Shown: positions 1-8,080, counted from the first letter of the stretch. The stretch: 64,000 nucleotides of DNA from Diaphorobacter caeni (GCF_015354245.1 NZ_JADKYZ010000010.1:1-64000); one strand, 5' to 3'. Numbers and translations are program-made. Notes: generated by a model from the sequence alone, not told the origin.

Positions 1-575
1 TTTGCAACCGCTTGCGCGAGATTGCATTTGAAGGCGCTGAACCGGACGGCGGGCCGCGCTACGTGCTGGCGCAGAACGCGAGCGCGGGCGCTGATAAGCC
101 GCTGTGGCTGTTCTTCAGCGTGGCGCGCGATGGCGCCCCGCGCCTGGTGTTCTCGGGATCGGGCGTACCGGTGGAGTTTTCAGAAGCCGACGCTACCGCG
201 CTGGTGCCGCTGCTGGAGGCGTTTGCGGGTGAGGTGGCTTTCACGCCGCAGCAGCGGCGCGAGCGCAGAGAGCTGCGTAAGGCCGAGTCAGAGCAGGCGG
301 CGAGCCAGGCTGTCGCTCTTGGTTTGCTCCGCTATGTCGATTTGCATGCGTGTGGTGAGCCCGGCGCAAAAGCCGTCAAGAACAGCGGCAACTTCGGTGC
401 TGAACCGTTCGTCGTCAATCATGTCACTCAGGATGACGCGCGTCTGGTTGATGCGGTCCAGTTGCCCGCCTTTGCTGCTGGTCTGGTCGTAGACGGCAAG
501 TGCGAATCCAAGCGCCTGTCCAATGGTGTCGAGGGTATCGATCTTGTCGCTCATGGTCCTGATTCTGTCAATTGA
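1..575 (+). CDS. possible phage protein, 5' end outside the window
   Basis: An open frame runs from the window edge to a TGA at 573-575, with an in-frame start at 12. The first ~95 residues have normal protein character (a hydrophobic LWLFFSVARDG stretch, then a charged QQRRERRELRK helix). The last ~95 residues overlap a better-looking minus-strand gene (288-554) and read like an antisense shadow. I do not recognise the protein. It may be a real gene that ends in low-complexity read-through, or not a gene at all. Confidence 0.25.
   Translation, partial: CNRLREIAFEGAEPDGGPRYVLAQNASAGADKPLWLFFSVARDGAPRLVFSGSGVPVEFSEADATALVPLLEAFAGEVAFTPQQRRERRELRKAESEQAASQAVALGLLRYVDLHACGEPGAKAVKNSGNFGAEPFVVNHVTQDDARLVDAVQLPAFAAGLVVDGKCESKRLSNGVEGIDLVAHGPDSVN
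288..554 (-). CDS. small leftward phage protein, possible immunity-region gene
   Basis: This encodes 88 residues starting MSDKIDTLDTIG with a balanced, helix-prone composition (IDTLDTIGQALGFALAVYDQ, then two further acidic and hydrophobic helices). It is the only leftward gene at the left end and is divergent from the rightward early genes. That is where P2-like phages place a repressor or immunity gene. No helix-turn-helix is recognisable, so a repressor role is inferred from position only. It overlaps the rightward frame 1-575; I favour the minus strand for 288-554. Confidence 0.45.
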   Translation of the reverse strand: MSDKIDTLDTIGQALGFALAVYDQTSSKGGQLDRINQTRVILSDMIDDERFSTEVAAVLDGFCAGLTTRMQIDIAEQTKSDSLARRLL

Positions 576-620
576 GGTATCGCGATATTACACACCGCGC
601 ATAGCGGGGAGGCTTGGCAA
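555..620. promoter_or_regulatory. divergent early control region with TATCGCGATA palindrome
   Basis: This 66-bp gap separates the leftward gene starting at 554 from the rightward gene starting at 621. It contains a perfect 10-bp palindrome, TATCGCGATA, at 578-587, followed by an AT-rich tract. The rightward gene has a good ribosome site (GGGGAGG at ~608-614). The layout suggests a lysis/lysogeny switch with the palindrome as operator; this is inferred from geometry. Confidence 0.35.
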
Positions 621-842
621 ATGGCATATGACGACAAATCACAGCGCCGCGACTTTCGGCACACGGTACGTTTCAAGCAGAAAGACGACGTTCTGCTGGG
701 CGTGCTGGCGGACAGATTGGGCCTGCAAAAGGCAACGCTGATCCAGAACATGGCGCTGCTGGCTGCTGAAAAGGAGCTGCAGAAGCTGGGGATGATGGGC
801 TCGCTTGCCGCAGGCGGTGCGGGGATGGAGTCTCACCACTGA
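621..842 (+). CDS. small phage protein, possible DNA-binding regulator
   Basis: This encodes 73 residues beginning MAYDDKSQRRDFRHTVRF, preceded by a GGGGAGG ribosome site. The RHTVRFKQKDDVLLGVLADRLGLQKATLIQ section has the basic strand followed by two short helices expected of a ribbon-helix-helix or small HTH protein. It is the first rightward gene after the divergent control region, a Cro-like position. Function is otherwise unknown. Confidence 0.6.
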   Translation: MAYDDKSQRRDFRHTVRFKQKDDVLLGVLADRLGLQKATLIQNMALLAAEKELQKLGMMGSLAAGGAGMESHH

Positions 843-859
843 CATGCGGACTATGGCCA

Positions 860-1075
860 ATGCAAACAACAGAACACGAGGTGGAGATTTCCGCCGAGCT
901 GCAGCACCGTTTGGAGCTGTTGCGCAATGCCCTCGGCATGCCCGATGTGGCGACTGTGATGGAGCGGCTAATTGGTCGCCAATTGGATAACTTGGTTTTC
1001 GATATGACCGGCATGAAGCCGGGGCCGCGTTTGGCGGTGGACAACACAAAAAGGGAAAAAACATGCCAGGACTGA
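860..1075 (+). CDS. small phage protein, possible ribbon-helix-helix
   Basis: This encodes 71 residues. The VEISAELQHRLELLRNALGMPDVATVMERLIGRQL part looks like a ribbon-helix-helix fold: a beta strand, a helix, a turn, then a second helix. It lies 17 bp after the previous gene and overlaps the next gene by 13 bp, so it belongs to the same early operon. No specific family is recognised. Confidence 0.6.
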   Translation: MQTTEHEVEISAELQHRLELLRNALGMPDVATVMERLIGRQLDNLVFDMTGMKPGPRLAVDNTKREKTCQD

Positions 1076-1335
1076 ACGAACCGATTTCGCGCGATGCATT
1101 TCGCGGGCTGGTCCAGCGCAACCATGCGGCCGGTCGTTTGAATGACCGGCCCAAGCAGCCGCAGCGCCGCAAGGTGGTGCAGTCGGGCATGTTCCTGATG
1201 CCCGATGAGCTGGCACGCTCGCAGCGCCTTGCCGCTGGCGAGGACCGTTCGGTGTCGAGCTTCATGCGTCGCCTCTACCTTGAGGCACTGACGCAATACG
1301 AGGCCAAGCAAAGCGGCGGCGCAGAGCAGCAATAA
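1063..1335 (+). CDS. small phage protein, possible ribbon-helix-helix
   Basis: This encodes 90 residues beginning MPGLNEPISRDAFRG. The second half (SGMFLMPDELARSQRLAAGEDRSVSSFMRRLYLEAL) fits a strand-helix-helix DNA-binding pattern with the typical RSVSSFMRR second helix. The N-terminal 40 residues are basic (NDRPKQPQRRK). It starts inside the end of the previous gene. It is the third putative small DNA-binding protein in a row, consistent with early regulation or plasmid-like copy control. Confidence 0.6.
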   Translation: MPGLNEPISRDAFRGLVQRNHAAGRLNDRPKQPQRRKVVQSGMFLMPDELARSQRLAAGEDRSVSSFMRRLYLEALTQYEAKQSGGAEQQ

Positions 1336-1372
1336 GCGGATTTTGAGCCGCTCGAAATATCGAAATCTATCA

Positions 1373-1819
1373 ATGACCGACAGGGCCGCCACGATGTTGA
1401 CCACGAATGCAGAGATGCAGGCGCTGAGCGCCGCACAGCCGCGCCGCGAGCGTGCGAGCCATCAGGGCCGCAAGCTGCGCTATGAAGGCACCCGAATGGC
1501 GTGTGCGCACTGCAAGGCTCAGGCCGAGATCCGCACGTCTGAAATGCTGACGCCGACGATGCGCGAGACGACATACCAATGCACGAACGTGGAGTGCGGT
1601 CACACCTTCGTGGTGGCCAGCGAGGTGGTGCGCACGCTGTGCCCGAGCGCCACGCCTGACCCTACGGTCAACATTCCTCTGTCCACGCATGTGCGCCGCG
1701 ACATGGTGCGCGTGGTGCTGGACAACGCAGGCGAGGCCGCCCATGTGGCGCGCTTCACGCTGCCGGTGACGGGTGACCTATTCGCCAGCGGCGCGAGCAC
1801 GGCGGGCGAGAGCAGTTAG
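1373..1819 (+). CDS. Ogr/Delta-like zinc-finger activator
   Basis: This encodes 148 residues from ATG 1373; an in-frame TTG at 1343 would add ten residues but is less likely. The Ogr/Delta family activates P2/P4-type late promoters by contacting RNA polymerase alpha. The signature is visible: CAHC (C44, C47) and, 22 residues later, CTNVEC (C70, C75) followed by GHTFV, which is a four-cysteine zinc knuckle. The N-terminal extension (~40 residues, basic) and the C-terminal Ser/Ala/Gly tail make it longer than P2 Ogr (~72 residues). It sits directly before the replication genes, as in betaproteobacterial P2-like phages. Confidence 0.75.
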   Translation: MTDRAATMLTTNAEMQALSAAQPRRERASHQGRKLRYEGTRMACAHCKAQAEIRTSEMLTPTMRETTYQCTNVECGHTFVVASEVVRTLCPSATPDPTVNIPLSTHVRRDMVRVVLDNAGEAAHVARFTLPVTGDLFASGASTAGESS

Positions 1820-1934
1820 CCCGCAACCCATCGCCGCTGAATAGCAGCGGCACCAATCCATCGATCAATGAATTTGCAAGGCGCGTGTGCGCCGGGCAGG
1901 GACTTTTTTTGTCTGAAATTTGGGAGGGAGTGCT

Positions 1935-2114
1935 GTGAACAACACCTTTGTGATGACGTGGTGCAACGCCAATGGCGTGCAGTGCTCGCAGCCGCTCGCC
2001 GTGCGCACATGGGCGGCGGCGTGGGACGCTGCATTCAGCGTGGCAGAGGGCAAGGGCTGGGGCCCATGCTGCCGCTTCGCTGTGGGTCGTGCTGGTGCGA
2101 AGGGACGCGCATGA
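1935..2114 (+). CDS. small phage protein (59 aa)
   Basis: GTG start at 1935 behind a GGGAGGGAG ribosome site, and the stop codon overlaps the ATG of the next gene (2111-2114). The product begins VNNTFVMTWCNANGVQ and ends AGAKGRA. The tight coupling and ribosome site support it as real. No family is recognised. The 115 bases before it (1820-1934) hold no other gene. Confidence 0.5.
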   Translation: MNNTFVMTWCNANGVQCSQPLAVRTWAAAWDAAFSVAEGKGWGPCCRFAVGRAGAKGRA

Positions 2115-2548
2115 ACAAGGCCGAGCGACTGGCGATTGCGGATGACCAGATCGAGCGCATCCGCGCCCGTGAAATCGAGCGCCACAAGCAGCGCATGGAG
2201 GGTATTGATCGCATGGCCAAGCGCCTGCGCTCGGGCAGCGCCAAGGGCATCACGGCGCGCGATGAGGCGCTGCTTCGCCTCTGCGAACTGAGCGACGAAT
2301 ACACGGCGCAGTCCACCGAGGGGCGGTTCAATGATTCCGCCTCGCGCGAGTGGAAGAGCATTCCGCTCAATTGGCGCGCGAACATGCTTTTGCGTGCCGG
2401 GCTGGGCGTGGGTCTGGACAGTCTGGACGTGCTCGCGTCGCGCAACTGGTACGAGATGCCGCCGCCGGAGCGCAGCGCGATCAGCAAGCAGGTTCGCGAT
2501 GCCAAGCAGTATTTCAAGGGTCTGATGGCCCTGACAGCGAGGGTGTGA
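2111..2548 (+). CDS. phage hypothetical protein upstream of rep
   Basis: This encodes 145 residues beginning MNKAERLAIADDQIERIRAR. The first 50 residues are a highly charged helix with a likely coiled coil, followed by a compact region with SIPLNWRANMLLRAGLGVG and a C-terminal ERSAISKQVRDAKQYFKGL helix. It overlaps the upstream gene by 4 bp and ends 2 bp before the replication gene. Position suggests a replication accessory role, but the family is not recognised. Confidence 0.65.
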   Translation: MNKAERLAIADDQIERIRAREIERHKQRMEGIDRMAKRLRSGSAKGITARDEALLRLCELSDEYTAQSTEGRFNDSASREWKSIPLNWRANMLLRAGLGVGLDSLDVLASRNWYEMPPPERSAISKQVRDAKQYFKGLMALTARV

Positions 2549-2550
2549 GC

Positions 2551-4704
2551 ATGCGCGCGCCCATCGTCATCCAGTCGGCCGGTGATCCTGCATTCGAGGC
2601 GTTTTGCCGTGAGAAGGCAGATAAGTATGCGGCGCGAGCGGCCGCTGCTGCCACGGTGGTGGACACGGCGGCTAGTGACGCTGCGCGCGACGCGGTGAAG
2701 AAGGCTCTCAAAAGTCTAAAAAACGAAGAAGCCGAAAAGTCTGGACGAGGTGAAAAGCTCGCGCCTTTGTTGCGCAAATTGCCCAATGGCAGCTTGGCCG
2801 AATGGGAGCGCGATAAGCCGCGTCTGTTTGTCGCGCGCGGCCACATGGAGCGCGTGATTGCGTGTGCGCCGAAGACATGGCGGGCGGCGATTCGAGCGCG
2901 CTTGGATGGTGGCACTTCATTGCTTGAATCTCAACAGCCGGAATGGGCCGATGCGTGGGATTTGATGCAGACCATTGCGGCCTTTGATGATCGTTTTGGC
3001 TCGGCAACGCTCTGGAATCTCGAAGACTATGAAATTCGCGATATGGCGAAGGCGCTGGCCGCACAGGCCGATGAATTGGAGGCGGTGACGCTGGCCAATG
3101 GCGGCGACGAGGCGGCGTGTGTGGACAGCATCCGCATGCTGATCCGCGCGGTGGGCATCACGGAAGACATGCCAATCAAGGGGAAGCCAGCCATCAAGCG
3201 CGCGCAGGATGCGCAATGGTGGCGGCGCAGGTTGCGCGTGCATGTGGCGCGTGTGGTGGAGGCAGGCGCGGTGGGCTTGGGCCGTGTGCATGTGGGCAAT
3301 GGCGGCTATGTGAGCGAGGAAGGTCTGCGGCGTCGCCAAGAGCAGATCAAGCGCAATGCCGAAACGCTGAGCCGCACGCTTTTCCGCAATGAGGCGGGGC
3401 AGGCGTACAGCCTCGCGGAACTGGCGGCGCTGGGCACGTCGAACCCCATGGTTCGCGGCGGCGAGTTGATGACGCGCATTCGTGGCGCGGAAGAGTATGC
3501 GGACTCGCACAAGCATGTGGGCCTGTTCCTCACGCTCACGCTGCCGAGCCGTTTTCACCCGGTGAAGCTGGGCAAGGGTGGGCGGCCCATTCCAAACAAA
3601 AAGTTTGCGCAGGACACTACGCCGCGTGATGGGCAGCTGTGGCTGCGCGCCATGTGGGGCAAGCTGCGATCTGATGCGGCGCGCAAGGGCATCAAGATGT
3701 ACGGCCTACGCGTGGCCGAGCCGCACCACGATGCAACGCCGCATTGGCACGCTCTGGTGTGGGTGGAGTCCGAAGCGCATGCGCTGCTGCTGGAAGAGCG
3801 CATTCGCCACTACTGGCTGAGTGACGACGGCGACGAACGCGGCGCGGCGGAAAACCGCGTGAACATCAAACGCATGATCAAAGGCGGTGCCGCTGGCTAC
3901 GTGGCCAAGTACATCGCCAAGAGCGTGGGCCATATCGCGCTGGCCGAGCACCAGGACGTGGTCAACGGTGACCAGATCGCGATGAATTTCGGTGATCGTG
4001 ATGAGGCGGATGTGCAGGAGTCCGGCCAAGGTTTCCGGCGCGTGGATGCGTGGGCGGCGACGTGGGGCATTCGCCAGTTTCAGACCATCGGCATGCCGAG
4101 CGTGACGGTGTGGCGGGAGCTGCGCCGCGTGTCGAGCGATCAACTTGAGTTGTTCGCACGTGAGGGTGACAAGGCCACGGTGCGCGCGCACAGCGTGTGT
4201 CATCGACATGGCGCACTGCGGGCGGACTGGCGCGTGTTCATGGAGGCTATGGGCGGGCACGCGTGCAAGCGCCACCAGTGGCATCTGCGCATTGCGAACC
4301 GCACGCCCGAGCGGGGGCAGGCGAACAAGTACGGCGAAGAGGTGCGCGTGGGCCGCATCGTGGGCCTCAAGGCGCAGCGCGGGTGCATGCGCGGCTACAT
4401 GCTGGTGAGCCGCCGCATTGCGTGGTCGCCCGTGGTGCAGGAACACACACACGCGGCGGATGTTTCTGCATCCACGGATGTGCAAATTACCAATGCAGCA
4501 GGACAAGCGCAGGGCACGGGCGAGCCCGCGTCCCGCGAGGCTATGCCTCGCGCTTGGACTGGTTTCAATAACTGTACGGCCCGCCTCACCGGCGAGCTAC
4601 GCGATCAGCTTTTTGGCCGCCAAGGCCCTGACGCGAGCGAGTGGGTGACACCCCAGGCGGTCGAATTCTTCGCCGCCATGCGCCGAATGGGAGCCGGGCA
4701 GTGA
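2551..4704 (+). CDS. gpA-type rolling-circle replication endonuclease
   Basis: This encodes 717 residues, close to the ~760 of P2 gpA. The family nicks the phage origin and stays covalently attached to the 5' end to start rolling-circle replication. Visible motifs in order are motif 1 FLTLTLPSRFH (~residues 330-340), the HUH metal motif HWHALVW (~397) and the catalytic double tyrosine YVAKYIAK (Y~450 and Y~454), the same arrangement as in phiX174 gene A. The C-terminal ~200 residues are less conserved. ATG 2551 is chosen because it follows the upstream stop by 2 bp. The gene end overlaps the next start (TGATG). Confidence 0.88.
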   Translation: MRAPIVIQSAGDPAFEAFCREKADKYAARAAAAATVVDTAASDAARDAVKKALKSLKNEEAEKSGRGEKLAPLLRKLPNGSLAEWERDKPRLFVARGHMERVIACAPKTWRAAIRARLDGGTSLLESQQPEWADAWDLMQTIAAFDDRFGSATLWNLEDYEIRDMAKALAAQADELEAVTLANGGDEAACVDSIRMLIRAVGITEDMPIKGKPAIKRAQDAQWWRRRLRVHVARVVEAGAVGLGRVHVGNGGYVSEEGLRRRQEQIKRNAETLSRTLFRNEAGQAYSLAELAALGTSNPMVRGGELMTRIRGAEEYADSHKHVGLFLTLTLPSRFHPVKLGKGGRPIPNKKFAQDTTPRDGQLWLRAMWGKLRSDAARKGIKMYGLRVAEPHHDATPHWHALVWVESEAHALLLEERIRHYWLSDDGDERGAAENRVNIKRMIKGGAAGYVAKYIAKSVGHIALAEHQDVVNGDQIAMNFGDRDEADVQESGQGFRRVDAWAATWGIRQFQTIGMPSVTVWRELRRVSSDQLELFAREGDKATVRAHSVCHRHGALRADWRVFMEAMGGHACKRHQWHLRIANRTPERGQANKYGEEVRVGRIVGLKAQRGCMRGYMLVSRRIAWSPVVQEHTHAADVSASTDVQITNAAGQAQGTGEPASREAMPRAWTGFNNCTARLTGELRDQLFGRQGPDASEWVTPQAVEFFAAMRRMGAGQ

Positions 4705-4988
4705 TGAAAAACCAAGCAACCCAGCACAAGGCGGGCGGCAGCGTGGGCGCATTCGTCCACGAACTGCGCGCCGCTGGCCACAAGGTCACGCCGCTGCTGC
4801 AGATGACGCTGGTTCACGCCGCGCGCCGCTGCAACCAATTCAACGATTCCCCCGAAGCCCGCGCAGCGATGAAGCGCGCGGTGCTCGATACGCCGGCCGA
4901 ACTGCTGGCCGATCTGCATGAAGCGCTGTCGCCCGTCGTGGTGGAGATGGGCGCGGCTGATGAATCAACCACCAACGAAAGGGATTGA
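4704..4988 (+). CDS. phage hypothetical protein
   Basis: This encodes 94 residues starting MKNQATQHKAGG, translationally coupled to rep (overlap at 4704). It is mostly helical, with HELRAAGHKVTPLLQMTLVHAARRCNQF and an acidic C-terminus. I do not recognise a family. Confidence 0.6.
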   Translation: MKNQATQHKAGGSVGAFVHELRAAGHKVTPLLQMTLVHAARRCNQFNDSPEARAAMKRAVLDTPAELLADLHEALSPVVVEMGAADESTTNERD

Positions 4989-4991
4989 GAG

Positions 4992-5429
4992 ATGGACAAC
5001 CGACGCATCGACATCACGTCTGAGGGTGACGACTTTCTGGCAGGTGCGATAGGGCTGGCGTGGGGCAATTCGCTTTTGAAAGCGACGCACTACAAGGTCG
5101 TAAACCTCGCTGAACAGACACGTTACTACGGGGAGCCAACGCATCGCCACTGCACTGAGAACGTGGAGGATTCCACGGGGGTACCGACCATGATTCTGTT
5201 GTGGAGCGCCGAGCGTGACGCTGTGCCGCTGCCTACGCCGATGGGACTTGGCGCGATGACAGACGTTGTTGCTGGATGGTTGAAAGACGTTCCGCGCGGT
5301 AGAGAGCCAGACCACGATGGAAGCAACGGCCACGGGTGGCGAGTGTTCACCGAAGCGTGGGGATATGTCTTCGGTCACCACTGCGCCATCGTCGGCATAC
5401 AGCCCGCTTGGGCTATGTATGGCAAATGA
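4992..5429 (+). CDS. phage hypothetical protein
   Basis: This encodes 145 residues beginning MDNRRIDITSEGDDFLAGA, 3 bp after the previous gene. It has a mixed alpha/beta composition with several Trp and His residues (GHGWRVFTEAWGYVFGHHCAIVG). No catalytic motif is recognised. It reads as a soluble phage accessory protein of unknown role. Confidence 0.6.
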   Translation: MDNRRIDITSEGDDFLAGAIGLAWGNSLLKATHYKVVNLAEQTRYYGEPTHRHCTENVEDSTGVPTMILLWSAERDAVPLPTPMGLGAMTDVVAGWLKDVPRGREPDHDGSNGHGWRVFTEAWGYVFGHHCAIVGIQPAWAMYGK

Positions 5430-5439
5430 GGGCTACGCC

Positions 5440-5661
5440 ATGAACGCAAAACGAACCGAACCCCGCGTGCATTGCTTCCGCCGCGCCATCGCTGGCGACT
5501 ACGTGCCCGCTGCGGGCACCACAGCGAACCATCTGGCCAGCGTGTTCGCCGCCGAGCGCGAGCGCCTGGCCGCCGAGGCCAAGCCGAAGCGCGGGCGCAA
5601 ACCGCGCGCGGTGGAAACGCCGCCAGAGCAGGGCCAGCTTCGGCTGGTGATGGCGGGCTGA
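5440..5661 (+). CDS. small basic phage protein
   Basis: This encodes 73 residues from ATG 5440, beginning MNAKRTEPRVHCFRRAIAGD. It has an alanine/glutamate-rich helix (ASVFAAERERLAAEAK), an AT-hook-like basic patch KPKRGRKPRA, and ends QLRLVMAG. The GRKPR patch hints at minor-groove DNA binding; this is a motif-level guess. Confidence 0.55.
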   Translation: MNAKRTEPRVHCFRRAIAGDYVPAAGTTANHLASVFAAERERLAAEAKPKRGRKPRAVETPPEQGQLRLVMAG

Positions 5662-5693
5662 TCAACCAACAAATTCAACTGAGAAAAAACGAC

Positions 5694-5912
5694 ATGACAC
5701 AAGCAATTCACACCATCGCCGCGATGCACAGCTATCGCGCATTCCTGATGCCTGCCAACGTGCCCGCCCAGGACGTTGAGGACTTGGCCGACGCCAAGCA
5801 GCTGCCGACCATCCGCGTGCGCGCGGCCAATGCCACGCACGCGACCACCAGCGCCGCGCGTGTGTCGGGCAAGAACGTGCTGCGCGTCGAGCGCGTGGAG
5901 GCTGAGCTGTGA
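5694..5912 (+). CDS. small phage hypothetical protein
   Basis: This encodes 72 residues beginning MTQAIHTIAAMHSYRAF, after an AT-rich leader with a weak ribosome site (CTGAGAAAA). The DVEDLADAKQLPTIRVRAANATHA section is typical of small phage proteins of unknown function. The stop overlaps the next GTG start by 4 bp. Confidence 0.5.
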   Translation: MTQAIHTIAAMHSYRAFLMPANVPAQDVEDLADAKQLPTIRVRAANATHATTSAARVSGKNVLRVERVEAEL

Positions 5913-6109
5913 GACATCTACGTTGGACCATCTGCATGCTGATATTCATGGCGACAACGGAGTCAATGAAGACGATCCACGGATGGACGGGATTCTGGAT
6001 TGCAACGGCCGTGATGGCCGTGTACGGAATCTTGAACTACTTCGATGGGTACTTTGCCCGGCAGCGTGAGCTGGAAGAAAAACTCGCTTCGATGGGAATC
6101 AAAAAATGA
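5909..6109 (+). CDS. small phage membrane protein
   Basis: This encodes 66 residues from GTG 5909. It has two hydrophobic stretches (WTICMLIFMA near residues 6-15 and GFWIATAVMAVYGILNYF near 28-45) and a charged C-terminus RQRELEEKLASMGIKK, so one or two membrane spans with a cytoplasmic tail. It overlaps both neighbours by 4 bp. It is similar in build to small superinfection-exclusion proteins, but nothing in the sequence proves that. Confidence 0.5.
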   Translation: MRHLRWTICMLIFMATTESMKTIHGWTGFWIATAVMAVYGILNYFDGYFARQRELEEKLASMGIKK

Positions 6110-6669
6110 AGATCTACATTGCAGGCCCGATGACTGGCCTTCCCGGTTTCAACTATCCAGCGTTCAACGCCGCTGCCGAGAGCCTTCGCGCCGCTGGTCA
6201 CCATGTAGAGAACCCCGCCGAGAATCCAGACCCTGCTTGCAAGAGCTGGGCGGGTTACATGCGCATGGCGCTGGCCCAGCTGGTGACGTGCGACGCGATC
6301 TATCTGCTCAAGGGGTGGGAGAGCAGCAAGGGCGCGAGGATCGAGTGCGATCTCGCGTGTGACCTTGGAATTGCAATGCAGTTTGAGCCGGGTGCGGAGA
6401 GAAGGGAGGAAGCCTGCATTCGGATGTGGGCGGCGCTGTCGTGCATTGCTGATGGAAATGTGATGCGTGGCCGTGATTCATTCACATACGCGGAGGTCGT
6501 CATTGCTTATCAGCGCCTCGCATCGCGGGCGTTGGAGAAGTCGGCTGCATGGGTAGGGGTAGATTTGGGAAGGGGGGATGAGTCAATCGCTTTTCCTCAA
6601 CCACCTGCAGAAGGTCGTGGCCCGCTCTGGTTCAGAAGAAAAGTTTCAAAGATTGGTGGTGTCGAATGA
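6106..6669 (+). CDS. DUF4406 protein, nucleoside deoxyribosyltransferase-like
   Basis: This encodes 187 residues. The N-terminus MKIYIAGPMTGLPGFNYPAF, followed by VENPAE and the YLLKGWESSKGARIE segment, is the DUF4406 pattern, a fold related to nucleoside 2-deoxyribosyltransferases. Such proteins are common in phages, with a suspected role in nucleotide metabolism. Residues after ~100 (C-rich EEACIRMWAALSC and a helical region) are an extension beyond the usual domain. It is coupled by 4-bp overlaps to a membrane protein gene before it and the methyltransferase gene after it. Confidence 0.7.
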   Translation: MKIYIAGPMTGLPGFNYPAFNAAAESLRAAGHHVENPAENPDPACKSWAGYMRMALAQLVTCDAIYLLKGWESSKGARIECDLACDLGIAMQFEPGAERREEACIRMWAALSCIADGNVMRGRDSFTYAEVVIAYQRLASRALEKSAAWVGVDLGRGDESIAFPQPPAEGRGPLWFRRKVSKIGGVE

Positions 6670-7580
6670 GGGCCGTCGATCTGTTCGCGGGCGCTGGTGG
6701 CTTCTCCACCGGCGCGACGATGGCGGGCTGCAGCGTGGTCTGGGCTGCAAACCATTGGCCGCTGGCCGTGCAGTTCCACGAGGCGAACCATCCGGGCGCG
6801 CAGCATGTCTGTCAGGACTTGCACCAAGCCAATTGGAGCCGCGTTCCGGCGCATGATCTGCTGCTGGCGTCGCCATGCTGCCAAGGCCACAGCAAGGCGC
6901 GCGGCAAGTCTGCGGGCAATCCGCAGCATGATGAAAGCCGGTCAACGGCGTGGGCTGTGGTGAGCGCGCTGGAGTTCCACCGGCCGAGTGCCGCGGTCAT
7001 TGAGAACGTGCCCGAGTTTCTGGACTGGGCGCTGTACCCGGCATGGAGTGCGGCCATGGAGGCGCTGGGCTATTCGCTGAGCCCGCATGTGATCGATGCG
7101 GCCGAGCATGGCGTGCCGCAGCACCGTGTGCGCATGTTCATCGTGGCCACGCGCAGCCGCGCTCCGATTGAGTTGAATCTGCAGCCGCGTGAGCATGTAC
7201 CGGCCACCAGTTTTGTGGATTTCAGTGCGGGCCGGTGGAGCCTGGTCGACAAGCCGGGCCGCGCCGCCGCCACGTTGGAGCGCGTGCGCAACGGCCGCCG
7301 GTGCCATGGTGATCGCTTTCTGTCGGCGTACTACGGGAACGAGCGGGGCGGCCGCAGCATGCACCGGCCCATCGGCACCATCACGACGCGGGACCGCTGG
7401 GCGGTGGTGGATGGCGAGCGCATGCGCATGCTGTCGGCGCAGGAGTGCCGTGCGGCGATGGGATTTCCTGCCGAATACGTTCTGCCGACGCAGCACCGCG
7501 AGGCGGTGCATCTGCTTGGCAATGCGGTGTGCCCGCCGGTGGCACGCGACGTGATCAATGCTTTGAGGGCTGCAATATGA
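6666..7580 (+). CDS. orphan DNA (cytosine-5) methyltransferase
   Basis: This encodes 304 residues with the C5-methyltransferase motifs in order: I (VDLFAGAGGFSTG), IV with the catalytic cysteine in SPCCQGHS (C72; the usual PPCQ proline is replaced by C71), VI (IENVPEF), VIII (QHRVRMFIV) and X (LGNAVCPPVARDV). It transfers a methyl group from S-adenosylmethionine to cytosine in a short target. No restriction endonuclease is nearby, so it is most likely a phage orphan enzyme that protects the phage from host restriction. Overlaps of 4 bp place it in the early operon. Confidence 0.85.
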   Translation: MRAVDLFAGAGGFSTGATMAGCSVVWAANHWPLAVQFHEANHPGAQHVCQDLHQANWSRVPAHDLLLASPCCQGHSKARGKSAGNPQHDESRSTAWAVVSALEFHRPSAAVIENVPEFLDWALYPAWSAAMEALGYSLSPHVIDAAEHGVPQHRVRMFIVATRSRAPIELNLQPREHVPATSFVDFSAGRWSLVDKPGRAAATLERVRNGRRCHGDRFLSAYYGNERGGRSMHRPIGTITTRDRWAVVDGERMRMLSAQECRAAMGFPAEYVLPTQHREAVHLLGNAVCPPVARDVINALRAAI

Positions 7581-8080
7581 AAAACAAGAAGTCGAACGCA
7601 TTGGCGGGCATCCGCTCTGATTACCGGCGCGCGCTGGCCAGCTCGGTGGGGCGGGCGGTGGCGCTGCGTGAGGTGCGCGAGGAAATGGCGTCCATCGGCC
7701 TGCGCTGTCTGCTGGTGGATGATGGAAGCGAGCAGCGCGACCTGCTGGCGGCGCTGGCGTTCGCGCTGGGCATCGGCGCTGAAGTGGCCGCCACGGCGGT
7801 GGTGGAGGGGCGCAATCGCGAGGGCTTGCATCAGGCCCTGGCCGAGGTGGTGCGAATGGCCTGCAGCGGCTGCGCGTGGGATGCCGAATGGGCCGCGCAG
7901 CTGCAGGCGGCGCTCGATATCTCTGGCGATCTGATGATGGCGAACCAGCGCCGCGCGGTGGAGGTGTTGGATAGCGCGCGGGCGCTGGCGGCTGATGTGC
8001 AATCGGGCCGGATTCAGCCGGATGCGATCCGGCAATTCGAGATGCCGGCCGATCTGCTCAGCGAGGAGGCGCCATGCTGA
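7577..8080 (+). CDS. phage hypothetical protein
   Basis: This encodes 167 residues from ATG 7577, beginning MKNKKSNALAGIRSDYRRAL. It is strongly helical, with a hydrophobic middle (LLAALAFALGIGAEVAATAVVEG) that is more likely buried helix than membrane span. It overlaps the methyltransferase gene before it and the AlpA-like gene after it. No family is recognised. Confidence 0.6.
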   Translation: MKNKKSNALAGIRSDYRRALASSVGRAVALREVREEMASIGLRCLLVDDGSEQRDLLAALAFALGIGAEVAATAVVEGRNREGLHQALAEVVRMACSGCAWDAEWAAQLQAALDISGDLMMANQRRAVEVLDSARALAADVQSGRIQPDAIRQFEMPADLLSEEAPC

